From: a virus
Direction: 5' to 3' (one strand)
DNA: 39,303 bases
Virus record (IMG/VR): IMGVR_UViG_3300045974_000183
Span: 1-39,303 of that record
The translations under genes were made by a program, and so were the position numbers. The notes under the pieces are model-generated. The model searched no databases. It saw nothing but the letters and a program-made list of their open reading frames with translations, and was not told where the DNA came from. Of this stretch, positions 13,213-20,612 are shown piece after piece; the stretch's first letter is position 1; each line of letters starts with the position of its first letter.

Positions 13213-14481
13213 CTACAGCGCGCGGCGGATGACCTGGAGCTTCTCCTGTCCTTCCTCGGTGTCGAGGTGATACCACATAGACTCCTGGACCTTGGGGCCT
13301 GCGCCGACCCCGAGGGCCAGATTCGCGGCCCGGTTGTCCTCCGTCCCCCGCACCCCGATCTCGTGGCTCGTGTAGTACGTCACGGCCTGCGCCGCTCCCC
13401 ACTGGGTGCCGGGCGCCGCGCCAGGCGCGCTGTACCACGCGCGCATGAGCGTCTGCCTCGTGTTCTCCGAGCGGGTCGCCTCGCCGGGGATGAGGGCCAT
13501 GGAGAGCGCCAGCATATCCTTATCGCCGAAGGGCTTGGAGAGGAGCGAGAGGATGCGCTGATCCGTCTCGAGAGCCGCGGCCTCGAGGGACTGTGCCGCG
13601 CGGAGCGCGGTAGCCGCCATCTCTGCGCCCGTGGCGGTGTGCCGAAGGCGGGTAGCGGCCAAGGAGTGGGCCGCGCGGAAGGTATTCGCGCAGACGATGA
13701 CGACAAACTGCCCGACGCCGAACGCATAGACGAGCGAGCCGTCGTGAGCGGAGGTGAGGGACGCGACGTCCTCACGCTCGGCCGCGTCACCGAGGGCGGC
13801 CGGGCCCTTGTGCCGGCGCTTGAGCTGCAAGAAGACTTGGGCCCCGCCGCGCAGGTGTCCGGCGTTGCCCCACGCGATGTCGCCGTGGCTCGCGCCCACG
13901 ATCGCGGACCCCATATCGAAGATGAGATCGTTGCTGATTGTCTTGTAGTTGGCCCCAACCGCGCCGAGGGAGCGCTTGTTGTCCGAGCGGCGGACGATAC
14001 GGGCGATATCGGGATCCACGTCGATTCCGTCGGCGGACTTGAGGGCCACGATCTCGGGGTTCCACGCCAGATCCGCGCTCTGCCGGAGGGCGGAGAGGGT
14101 GACATTGACTCCCTCCGTCTTGCTGGTGAGGGAGGACAGCCCCATCCGGCCGACAGCCTCTTCGCGCGGAGCCACGATCTGCTGGATGCCGCTAGAATCG
14201 CCGGAAACGGGGCTAGGCGCGACGATAGGGGTCAAGTGGGGGGTCGGCCTGGGTTCGGCCTGGATCGCGCTCAGCGGGGCGGTTCCGTTCGTCAGGGCGG
14301 CCAGCCGGGCCTTGTAGGCCGCGCGGAGGGAGTCCGATCCGGCGCTGGCCGCCGCGATCTCCTGGCCGATGGCGCGGAGCTGGGTCGGGGTGCAGGCGGC
14401 GCTCACGCGGGCGAGCCAGTCGGGCTGGCCGAACGCATCCACGGCGGAGGAGGGATAGACAATTTCGATGTCGGGGATCAT
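13213..14481 (-). CDS. DUF932-family phage protein (422 aa)
   Basis: ATG 14481 follows AAGGAAAATCCC. The N-terminal 130 residues are alanine/proline-rich. The central region has the DUF932 / plasmid-related TIGR03299 pattern: VGANYKTISNDLIFDMGSAI (about 180-199), LRGGAQVFLQLKRR, SAHDGSLVYAFGVGQFVVIVCANTF, and RLRHTAT. The C-terminus includes WGAAQAVTYYTSHEIG and repeated Arg/Asp helices. Members of this family are early genes of phages and mobile elements with no settled activity. As first gene after the major leftward promoter it should be among the earliest expressed, which suggests a host-takeover or replication-initiation role (inference). Confidence 0.9.
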   Translation of the reverse strand: MIPDIEIVYPSSAVDAFGQPDWLARVSAACTPTQLRAIGQEIAAASAGSDSLRAAYKARLAALTNGTAPLSAIQAEPRPTPHLTPIVAPSPVSGDSSGIQQIVAPREEAVGRMGLSSLTSKTEGVNVTLSALRQSADLAWNPEIVALKSADGIDVDPDIARIVRRSDNKRSLGAVGANYKTISNDLIFDMGSAIVGASHGDIAWGNAGHLRGGAQVFLQLKRRHKGPAALGDAAEREDVASLTSAHDGSLVYAFGVGQFVVIVCANTFRAAHSLAATRLRHTATGAEMAATALRAAQSLEAAALETDQRILSLLSKPFGDKDMLALSMALIPGEATRSENTRQTLMRAWYSAPGAAPGTQWGAAQAVTYYTSHEIGVRGTEDNRAANLALGVGAGPKVQESMWYHLDTEEGQEKLQVIRRAL

Positions 14482-14609
14482 GGGATTTTCCTTGGGCTAG
14501 CAGAGGCAGGAGGGAGAGAGGGATTCGAAGAGGCTGGCCAGGAGGAGGAGGGAGTAATCTGAGAGGGCGGGGGAGGAGAAGTCCATCGGGGTCTCGTTAT
14601 CTGGTCTGG

Positions 14610-14637
14610 AGTTTAGCGGGTCTGAAGTCAGTGTCAA
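14610..14637 (-). promoter_or_regulatory. Main leftward early promoter
   Basis: Perfect TTGACA (14637-14632) with a 16-base spacer and TAAACT (14615-14610) reading leftward. Predicted transcription start near 14603, giving a leader of about 122 bases before the DUF932 gene. The -10 belongs to the same TARWCT group as the two other leftward promoters. Confidence 0.65.
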
Positions 14638-14727
14638 GTGAAAGTCGATGACTGGTCCTTATGCAGACATTAGGCCAAATGCGCTGAGAGAGGGGGAGGA
14701 CACGGGACCGCGCAGGGTTTGCGCGGG

Positions 14728-14745
14728 ACGCAGAAATTTCTGCGT
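14728..14745. promoter_or_regulatory. Perfect 18-bp palindrome, operator-like
   Basis: ACGCAGAAATTTCTGCGT is its own reverse complement over 18 bases. Immediately to the left, CCGCGCA-GGGTT-TGCGCGG (14708-14726) is a second perfect inverted repeat. A 12-bp palindrome TGCCGGCCGGCA follows at 14804-14815. The 18-bp site, about 90 bases upstream of the leftward promoter, looks like a binding site for a dimeric regulator or initiator. No repressor gene is identified. Confidence 0.7.
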
Positions 14746-14838
14746 TTGGGGGCGCGGGAAGGGCCGCGCGAGGCCTGGAGGGTGGAAAAGATACTGAGTA
14801 CCGTGCCGGCCGGCAGGGGGGCCGAAAAAGGGGTAGAG

Positions 14839-15127
14839 CTGTGACACGCCAAGTACTCGTAATCAGGCGATTCCGCGATTTTGTAGTCATAAGTAAGGGT
14901 CAAACGCATTTCTCTTCTTTTTCTATTTTTTTATCCTACCTTTCCCTACATTTTCTCTCTTTTTCATTCAATGAAAGACTAGACCCTGACATCTATTACA
15001 ACCAGAGGCCCTGCGCCTTGTCGCGGGGGTGTCATCCCCACCGAAAAGGGGCGCGGCGCGCTGTGACAGGCCCCCCTTCCCCATAAGTTTAATGTGATGT
15101 GCCCGGTGCTGTGACGAGTCCTGTGAC
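14839..15127 (+). repeat. Four iteron-like CTGTGAC copies
   Basis: CTGTGAC occurs in the same orientation at 14839-14845, 15061-15067, 15109-15115 and 15121-15127; the last two are 12 bases apart. Three of the four are preceded by G and all are followed by A or G. Clustered same-strand copies in a noncoding control region suggest protein-binding iterons, though the copies are short. Confidence 0.55.
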
Positions 15128-15151
15128 GCCCGCCCCCTGGTTTAATTGGAA

Positions 15152-15221
15152 CTGGGTTAACTGAGGTAGGGCAGGGTTCAGTGTATCTGGGTTAAGAGGT
15201 TGGAGCGGGGGTCAGTGTAGG
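15152..15221 (+). repeat. Imperfect tandem repeats of about 35 bp
   Basis: Two adjacent units begin with CTGGGTTAA (15152 and 15187) and end in GGGTTCAGTGTA or GGGGTCAGTGTA. A third, weaker unit (GTGAGTTGACTGAAGCTGGGGTC, about 15221-15243) follows. They are GT-rich on this strand. They may be iterons of the origin or upstream control sites for the late promoter. Confidence 0.65.
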
Positions 15222-15266
15222 TGAGTTGACTGAAGCTGGGGTCGATGGGCCAGTCTCGCAGAACGG

Positions 15267-15318
15267 AGCGCATGGCTCATGGCATCTGGAAGAGCGCACG
15301 GCTCACGGCGTCTAGTGG
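15267..15318 (+). repeat. Imperfect tandem repeats of 26 bp
   Basis: AGCGCATGGCTCATGGCATC (15267-15286) is followed 26 bases later by AGCGCACGGCTCACGGCGTC (15293-15312), differing mainly by T/C changes. A shortened third copy may follow at 15321-15330. This set is distinct from the 35-bp repeats just upstream. Confidence 0.65.
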
Positions 15319-15361
15319 AACGCGCGCGGTCCTTAGAGCAGATGGTGGGGGCGCTGCGCGA

Positions 15362-15386
15362 TGAACCGGCCCCCGGTTCCGGTTCA
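15362..15386. promoter_or_regulatory. Inverted repeat upstream of late promoter
   Basis: TGAACCGG (15362-15369) pairs with CCGGTTCA (15379-15386). Alternatively GAACCGG (15363-15369) pairs with CCGGTTC (15373-15379), with a CCC loop. Two overlapping ways to pair the same left arm could mark an operator or a small RNA switch upstream of the rightward promoter. Confidence 0.5.
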
Positions 15387-15476
15387 CGGGTCCCATCCGA
15401 GGAGTCTCCATACGCGCTCAGAGGGCAGGGCCTCTAGATTTTTGTCAATCCCGCATAATACACTCAGTATCTCTCC

Positions 15477-15505
15477 TTGACAGATTCAAGCCAACCCTGT
15501 ATCCC
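15477..15505 (+). promoter_or_regulatory. Rightward late promoter
   Basis: TTGACA (15477-15482), a 17-base spacer and TATCCC (15500-15505) lie just ahead of the ribosome site GGGAGG (15517-15522) of the first late gene. The -35 is perfect but the -10 is weak, so an activator may be needed. A second -35-like TTGTCA is at 15442-15447, followed by AT-rich CATAATACAC. Confidence 0.5.
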
Positions 15506-15528
15506 CTTCCCACCGTGGGAGGTCCCGC

Positions 15529-15816
15529 ATGGGGAAGTACACGACGTTCAAAAACAAGGTGGCACCGGAGCCCGTTCGGCTCCCCGCGCCTGCTCCTCCC
15601 CCGCCAGAGGAGGAAGATGCCGTCCCGATGGAGACGGACAGGGACATCATGGCCGCATCGCGCATCGCTTTGGCGCGAATGATCACAGACCCCAAGGGAA
15701 ATGCCCTAGCCAAGATCCGCGCAATCGAATTGCTGACCTCCAAGAACAAGCTCGCGCTCCTGACCGACGAAGACCTGATTGCTGAGTTGACTAGAAGGAC
15801 GCCGAAGGATGGCTGA
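15529..15816 (+). CDS. Putative small terminase subunit (95 aa)
   Basis: ATG 15529 has GGGAGG six bases upstream. The N-terminus is proline- and glutamate-rich (PEPVRLPAPAPPPPEEED). The C-terminal half is helical (ASRIALARMITDPKGNALAKIRAIELLTSKNKLALLTDEDLIAELTR). First gene of the late arm and overlapping the large terminase by 8 bases, it sits where the DNA-recognition subunit TerS normally lies. No helix-turn-helix is evident and no clear TerS family match is recognised, so the call is from position and helical character. Confidence 0.7.
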   Translation: MGKYTTFKNKVAPEPVRLPAPAPPPPEEEDAVPMETDRDIMAASRIALARMITDPKGNALAKIRAIELLTSKNKLALLTDEDLIAELTRRTPKDG

Positions 15817-17278
15817 CCCGACGATGGACGCCCTCCTCCGCGCGGGGGCTGCGTTCCTGGCCCGGCGTCCCGCGCAGAAGCCCCCTCCCGACCTGTTCGC
15901 GACCTGTTTTCCCGAGCAACTCGCGTTCATTCGAGATCCCTCTCTCCGCAAGGTCGCGTTTTGCACCCGCCGCGCAGCGAAGTCCTACTCAGTCGGGCTA
16001 ATCTGCGTGGACTCGATGCTGAAGTTCCCGGCGAAGCACCTGATCGTGGGGCACACCCGCGAGTCCGTGCGCGGAGCGTTCTGGGTAGACGTTCTGAAGG
16101 ACATCGCCCTCCGGTACTCGCTGGACCTGACGTTCAACGAGACACGCCTGGAGGTCATGCACTCGGGTGGGGGCTCCATCCGGCTACTGGGGATGGACTC
16201 CAACGAGGGCGAGCAGCGGAAAGCCCTCGGCCAGAAGTACAGGGTGGTCGCGATTGACGAGGCGCAGGACTTCCGCACCGACATCACCCAGTTGGTCCTG
16301 GGAACGCTCCAGCCCGCCCTGGCCGACTGGCGCGGAACGCTCATCCTTGCGGGCACGCCGGGTAACCTGCCCTCCGGCCTCTTCTACGAGGCGTCGGCGG
16401 GTAAGACAGCCGGGTGGACGGTACACAGGTGGGACGCCTACAAGAACACCTCCGTCCCGACTGGTTTGAAAAAGAGACTGTGTGACCAGTGGGCCGAGGA
16501 GATCAACACACTCATCTCGAACAACCCGCGCGTGATAGAGGTCCCCTGGTTCCGGCAGAACTACATGGGCGAGTGGGTGATCGAGGAGGACAAGCTTGTC
16601 TACCGCTACTCCCCCGAGCGCAACTCCTACGCCTCTCTCCCCGAGCACCCCCACGGCAAGTGGCACTACGTCCTCGGCTGCGACCTCGGCTTCAACGACG
16701 CCACAGCCTTCGTGGTCTGCGCCTATCACGACCACGACCGCACCCTCTACCTGCTCGACTGTTACGCCCGCGGAAACATGGACATCACCGAGGTAGCGGC
16801 GAAGGTGAAGGAGTTCTCCTCCCGCTACGACTTCTCGGCGCTCGTCGTCGATAACGCGAACAAGCAGGCGGTCGAGGAGATGCGCCGCAGGCACGAGATC
16901 GGGTGGACCCCCGCCGATAAAGTTGGTAAGAGCGACTTTATCGAATTGATGAATGGCGATCTCATCCAAGGGAACATCAAGCTCTCCCCCGCGTGCAAGG
17001 CTCTCGCGACAGAGTGGCAGAAGCTCATCTGGGATGACCGGGACAAGGGGCAGAAGCGGAAGGAGCATCCCGCTTGCGACAACCACCTCTCGGACGCAGC
17101 CCTTTACGCATGGCGTCATGCTTACGCCTACTTCTCCACCCCCAGAAGCCCTGACCTCCAGCCGTACACGCCGGAGTGGTTTGAGCAGGAGGCTGATCGG
17201 ATGGAAGCCGCCGAGGAGCGGTATCAGAAGGAGCTTGAGGCCGAGCGCAACGGGGAGGACGCCACATGGTTGAGTTGA
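15809..17278 (+). CDS. terL: Terminase large subunit (489 aa)
   Basis: The ATP-driven DNA packaging motor and headful or cos nuclease. Walker A-like CTRRAAKS (residues 52-59) replaces the classical GxxxxGKS, a known terminase variant with an Arg-rich loop. Walker B with catalytic Glu is VVAIDEAQD (146-154). Then come ILAGTPGN (coupling motif) and an RNase H-like nuclease with CDLGFND (D292), LVVDNAN (D348) and HLSDAALYAW (D429). All catalytic acids are present. It overlaps TerS by 8 bases and the GNAT-like gene by 13. The sequence type gives no firm packaging mechanism. Confidence 0.96.
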   Translation: MADPTMDALLRAGAAFLARRPAQKPPPDLFATCFPEQLAFIRDPSLRKVAFCTRRAAKSYSVGLICVDSMLKFPAKHLIVGHTRESVRGAFWVDVLKDIALRYSLDLTFNETRLEVMHSGGGSIRLLGMDSNEGEQRKALGQKYRVVAIDEAQDFRTDITQLVLGTLQPALADWRGTLILAGTPGNLPSGLFYEASAGKTAGWTVHRWDAYKNTSVPTGLKKRLCDQWAEEINTLISNNPRVIEVPWFRQNYMGEWVIEEDKLVYRYSPERNSYASLPEHPHGKWHYVLGCDLGFNDATAFVVCAYHDHDRTLYLLDCYARGNMDITEVAAKVKEFSSRYDFSALVVDNANKQAVEEMRRRHEIGWTPADKVGKSDFIELMNGDLIQGNIKLSPACKALATEWQKLIWDDRDKGQKRKEHPACDNHLSDAALYAWRHAYAYFSTPRSPDLQPYTPEWFEQEADRMEAAEERYQKELEAERNGEDATWLS

Positions 17279-17691
17279 ACAACATCGGCTTCCGACCGCT
17301 CCGGCCCTACGAGCAGTCGTTCGTCGTCGCGAGCATGGTCAAGAGCTACCGCGCATCCCAAGCGGCGGAGTCCATCCCCCAGCACGTCTTCTCAGCCCTC
17401 CACTCCCGCGTGGCGGCGCTGCTCGCGCAGCGGGCGCTCTGTATCGTCGCCACCCCCGACGACACCACGCTGCTCGGGTTCGCTATCGCAGCGGGGAGCG
17501 TCTTCCACTACGTCTACGTCAAGCCCGACTTCCGGCAGTATGGGCTCGGGGCGCGGCTCATGCGTGAAGTGGATGGCGACAAGGCTCGGGTGTACAGTCA
17601 CAGGACTCCTTTGGGCGAGCACATGGTGAAGCACCTCGCCCCGCAGGCGCAGTTCTACCCTTACTCGGTGGTGTTGTATGGCGAAGAGTGA
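17266..17691 (+). CDS. GNAT-like acetyltransferase fold protein (141 aa)
   Basis: ATG 17266 follows GGGGAGG and overlaps terL. The C-terminal half has the acetyl-CoA loop signature of GNAT proteins: FHYVYVKPDFRQYGLGARLMREV, with R90-Q-Y-G-L-G-A96 as the Q/RxxGxG/A motif. The preceding strands (LCIVATPDDTTLLGFAIAAGS) fit the GNAT beta sheet. Its location between terminase and portal suggests a morphogenesis or early-virion role. It could acetylate a host or phage protein, or keep only the fold. The substrate cannot be inferred. Confidence 0.8.
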   Translation: MVELNNIGFRPLRPYEQSFVVASMVKSYRASQAAESIPQHVFSALHSRVAALLAQRALCIVATPDDTTLLGFAIAAGSVFHYVYVKPDFRQYGLGARLMREVDGDKARVYSHRTPLGEHMVKHLAPQAQFYPYSVVLYGEE

Positions 17692-17911
17692 CGACGTGGT
17701 GGAGATCCAGGAGCTTCGGATGGTGGATGGGACCCACATGGGCGGCGAGGTGCTCGTGACCGTCCACGCCGACCGGGCCAAGACCCCGTTCGCCGCGTTC
17801 AAGGAGACGGACCGGGGTGTTCTCGTGCGGGTGCTCAAGCTCACGTCCCCTGGACCGAAACTGTTCCTCATCCCGTGGGCGAACATCAAGGCGGTGGTCT
17901 ATGCTGACTGA
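17678..17911 (+). CDS. Small beta-rich hypothetical protein (77 aa)
   Basis: Overlaps the previous gene's end by 14 bases and the next gene by 11. The 77 residues alternate in a way that suggests a small beta barrel or Sm-like strand pattern (VEIQELRMVDGTHMGGEVLVTVHAD, GVLVRVLKL, KLFLIPWANIKAVVYA). No known family is recognised. Tight coupling supports it being real. Confidence 0.8.
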   Translation: MAKSDDVVEIQELRMVDGTHMGGEVLVTVHADRAKTPFAAFKETDRGVLVRVLKLTSPGPKLFLIPWANIKAVVYAD

Positions 17912-18182
17912 CATCGACCCCGCCTTCATCGACATCCTCAAGGCGAAGGGGGTGAAGCTCTACTCCCGCCATGAGAGTGGCTTCACCGTCGAGTTCTTCA
18001 TCTCCGGCCACGCCCCCCTGCCCGACTCCTGGCTCCCGATCGTGGGGAGGGTCGCAGACCCCGAGGTGTGCCGGTGCGGGCACTCCCTGCACGTCGAACA
18101 CTCGGAGGCTGGGTGCCTGCGCGGGTGCCCGCTCGCCGTCTGCGCTCCGCACGACAACGAGGTGCCTGACGATGCTCCATAG
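17901..18182 (+). CDS. Small protein with C-terminal Cys/His cluster (93 aa)
   Basis: ATG 17901 lies inside the end of the upstream gene; upstream codons in the same frame are unlikely to be used. The N-terminal half is beta-like (GVKLYSRHESGFTVEFFISGH). The C-terminal half has CRCGHSLHVEHSEAGC, then LRGCPLAVC. This provides at least five Cys and three His and resembles a zinc ribbon seen in small proteins of phages. A metal-binding or nucleic-acid role is plausible. Confidence 0.8.
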   Translation: MLTDIDPAFIDILKAKGVKLYSRHESGFTVEFFISGHAPLPDSWLPIVGRVADPEVCRCGHSLHVEHSEAGCLRGCPLAVCAPHDNEVPDDAP

Positions 18183-18381
18183 GAGTTTGATCGACAGGCT
18201 GTGCAAGGAGTGGTGGTGCCAGTTGTTCGGCCACCGAGGGATGGTCTGCCACCACATCAGTCACAAGACCCTCAAGGACATCAAGTTGGGGTCCACATTT
18301 AGGCACGGCATCGTACACGGCATCGACAAGGAGAACGCCGTGGTGATCTGCGAGCCGCTGTCGGAGCGCACCGATGGGTGA
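18172..18381 (+). CDS. Small hypothetical protein (69 aa)
   Basis: ATG 18172 is chosen because it overlaps the upstream stop by 11 bases and begins a basic helical start (MLHRSLIDRLCKEWWCQLFGH). Several His and Cys residues (CQLFGHRGMVCHHISHK) could bind a metal. The second half is beta-like (GIVHGIDKENAVVICEPL). Its stop overlaps the next gene. Function unknown. Confidence 0.7.
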   Translation: MLHRSLIDRLCKEWWCQLFGHRGMVCHHISHKTLKDIKLGSTFRHGIVHGIDKENAVVICEPLSERTDG

Positions 18382-18700
18382 CCTGTTCGAGAAGACGCGG
18401 GAGGCTTACGCGCGCAAGCGCAGCCTCGTGATCAAGAAGGCTCTGAACGAGGCCCTCTACACCGACAGGTCCAAGGACATCTACCTCGCCCTCAAGGCGC
18501 AGACCTCACCCAACTGGCCGCCAGGGGTCCCGCGTCCAGGGCTCAACTGGCCTGCGCTGCACGCGCTCGACGCGCGGGAGCGGACGGAACTCATCAACAT
18601 CGTGCGGGGCGTGTTCGACCTCCCTCCCGACAAGCGCATGACGACGGACCTCGGGCCGATGCCCAAGGACGACAAGCCAGACCTCAAGAGGCCCGACTAG
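18374..18700 (+). CDS. Hypothetical protein before portal (108 aa)
   Basis: Overlaps the preceding stop by 8 bases and ends one base before the portal ATG. A helical, basic N-terminus (EKTREAYARKRSLVIKKALN) is followed by a proline-rich middle (PNWPPGVPRPGLNWP) and a charged end with LTELINIVRGVF-like helix (ELINIVRGVFDLPPDKR). Could be a portal or packaging accessory protein. No family recognised. Confidence 0.8.
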   Translation: MGDLFEKTREAYARKRSLVIKKALNEALYTDRSKDIYLALKAQTSPNWPPGVPRPGLNWPALHALDARERTELINIVRGVFDLPPDKRMTTDLGPMPKDDKPDLKRPD

Positions 18701-18701
18701 C

Positions 18702-20612
18702 ATGGCAACCATCGACTTCCGCAGCTTCTCCAACGGCAAGACTCCCCCTGAGCAGAACAAGTCGGGGGTGGACCTCCGCTGGTGGGACAGGACGGGTGGC
18801 GAGCTTGCCGACTCGGTGAGCCAGACCCTTCTTGCGCTGGACCGCGCGCAGGCGGCGCGCATCTCACAACTCATCACAGCGGCCCGGTTGTACGGGAACC
18901 TGCCCATGCTGGGCATGACCGGGATGACCTACTCCCGCTACGGGGCCATCCAGAACGTGATGCGGGAGCGGCTCACGTTCAACGTCATCCAGTCGGTCAT
19001 CGACACGGTGACGGCAAAGATCGCCAAGAACAAGCCGAAGCCATTCTTCCTCACCTCGGGGGCAGACTACAAGACCCAGCGGAAGGCGAAGCGGCTCAAC
19101 ATGTTCGTGGAGGGCCTGTTCTACGAGAACGACGCCTACAAGCTCGGAGAACTCATCTTCCGAGACTCGTGCATCTGGGGAGATGGGCTCGCGCACGTCT
19201 TCGTGGACGAGAACGGGCGGATCAAGTTCGAGCGGGTCGCGTCGTCGGAGATGTACGTCGATGAGATCGAGGCGTTCTACGGTCAGCCCCGGCAGATGCA
19301 CCGGGTGGTGAATGTGGACCGGCACGTCCTCATCGACCGCTTCCCTGGCAAGAAGAAGCTCATCGTGGACGCGAACGCAGCCCCGATGGAGGACGCCCGC
19401 GCGCCGAACGTCGCGGACGTGGTGATGGTGCGGGAGTCCTGGCACCTCCCCTCGTCCAAGGGTGCGAAGGACGGCAGGCACGCGATCACCATCGCGGGTG
19501 AGACGCTGCTCTCGGAGAAGTGGGTCTACGACTTCTTCCCCTTCGCTCGGATGCAGTGGTGCCCGAAGCTCTATGGGTACTGGAGCCAGGGGCTTGCGGA
19601 GCAGGTCCAGAACATCCAGATGGAGATCAACAAGGTCCTCTGGATCGTCCAGCGGTCCTACCAACTCGGCGGGAGCTTCAAGGTTCTGGTCGAGAACGGC
19701 AGCAAGGTGGTCAAGTCCCACCTCGACAACGAGGTGGGGTCCATCATCACCTACACGGGCAGACCGCCGGAGTACATCGTCCCTCCCATCCTCCCGCCGG
19801 AAATCTACGGGCACCTGGAGAAGCTCAAGCAATCGGCCTACGAGCAGGCGGGCATCTCCATGCTGTCGGCGGCGAGCAAGAAGCCGGAGGGGCTCGACTC
19901 GGGCCGCGCGCTCCGAGAGATGAACGACATCGAGTCAGATCGCTTCGTCATGGTGGGGCACGCCTACGAGCGGTTCTTCCTCGACCTCGCTCGCATCGGC
20001 ATCGCGCTCGCGCGCGAGGAGGCGAGGGAGTCTGGGAGCTACGACGTGAACGTGCCGGGGCGCATGGCGCTCCGCAAGTTCGACTGGAAGGAGATCGACC
20101 TCGAAGAAGACTCCTACGTCATGCAGTGCTTCCCCGTCTCATCCCTGCCGAACCAGCCCGAAGGCCGGTTCCAGACCGTGCAGGAGTGGGTGCAGGCGGG
20201 CTGGTACACAGTACGGCAGGCGAAGAAGTTGATGAACTTCCCCGACACCGAGCAGATCGACTCGCTCCAACAGGCGGCGGAAGACGTGATCACCGAGGAC
20301 CTCGACAAGATCGTGGACGAGGGGATCCAGACCGCGCCGGAAGCCCTCGACAACCTGGAGGTCGCGGCGGAACTGGCCCTGGAGTACTACCAGATCGGGA
20401 AGGTGAACGGCCTGGAGGACGAGCGGCTTGAGATGCTGCGCGTCTACATCCAGCAGGTCAACGCTCTGATGAACCCGCCGCCGCCTCCCGGTGCGCCGCC
20501 CCCGGCTCCTCCCATGATGGCACCTCCTCCTCCTGGCGCTCTCCCGCCCGGTCCCCCGCAGCCCCAGATGGCACCTCCCCCTAGCGCGCCTCCTGCGCCT
20601 GGAGTTCAGTGA
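18702..20612 (+). CDS. Portal protein (636 aa)
   Basis: Position directly after the terminase block, length, and the pattern of a long mixed alpha/beta protein identify the dodecameric portal through which DNA enters the head. Visible hallmarks include FNVIQSVIDTVTAKIAKNKPKPFF (wing region), IFRDSCIWGDGLAHVFVDENG, MEINKVLWIVQRSYQLGG, EYIVPPILPPEIYGHLEKLKQSAYEQAGIS, and GRALREMNDIESDRF, all typical of podophage portals. The last 45 residues are proline-rich (PPPPPGAPPPAPPMM), a disordered tail. The next gene overlaps its stop by one base. Confidence 0.92.
   Translation: MATIDFRSFSNGKTPPEQNKSGVDLRWWDRTGGELADSVSQTLLALDRAQAARISQLITAARLYGNLPMLGMTGMTYSRYGAIQNVMRERLTFNVIQSVIDTVTAKIAKNKPKPFFLTSGADYKTQRKAKRLNMFVEGLFYENDAYKLGELIFRDSCIWGDGLAHVFVDENGRIKFERVASSEMYVDEIEAFYGQPRQMHRVVNVDRHVLIDRFPGKKKLIVDANAAPMEDARAPNVADVVMVRESWHLPSSKGAKDGRHAITIAGETLLSEKWVYDFFPFARMQWCPKLYGYWSQGLAEQVQNIQMEINKVLWIVQRSYQLGGSFKVLVENGSKVVKSHLDNEVGSIITYTGRPPEYIVPPILPPEIYGHLEKLKQSAYEQAGISMLSAASKKPEGLDSGRALREMNDIESDRFVMVGHAYERFFLDLARIGIALAREEARESGSYDVNVPGRMALRKFDWKEIDLEEDSYVMQCFPVSSLPNQPEGRFQTVQEWVQAGWYTVRQAKKLMNFPDTEQIDSLQQAAEDVITEDLDKIVDEGIQTAPEALDNLEVAAELALEYYQIGKVNGLEDERLEMLRVYIQQVNALMNPPPPPGAPPPAPPMMAPPPPGALPPGPPQPQMAPPPSAPPAPGVQ

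Larger units (their letters stand above)
14482..15528. other. Intergenic control region between the divergent arms, candidate origin
   Basis: No convincing gene is present over 1047 bases; the short frames here have neither ribosome sites nor protein-like composition. The stretch contains the leftward promoter, the palindromes at 14708-14745 and 14804-14815, an AT/polypyrimidine island (14909-14968), four CTGTGAC copies, two sets of imperfect tandem repeats, an inverted repeat at 15362-15386 and the rightward promoter. The island is the only long low-GC tract in the window and could be a duplex-unwinding element. The leftward leader (14482-14603) is pyrimidine-rich in RNA. Combined, these features resemble an origin plus early/late switch. 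Confidence 0.7.

Noticed and set aside
13093-14562. 489-aa plus-strand frame opposite the DUF932 gene
   Set aside because: Arg/Gly/Glu-biased shadow. The minus-strand frame matches DUF932 family patterns and has a ribosome site.
14597-15086. Short frames in the intergenic region (minus 97, 79 and 62 aa; plus 81 aa)
   Set aside because: No ribosome sites, unnatural composition, and they run through palindromes and the polypyrimidine tract.
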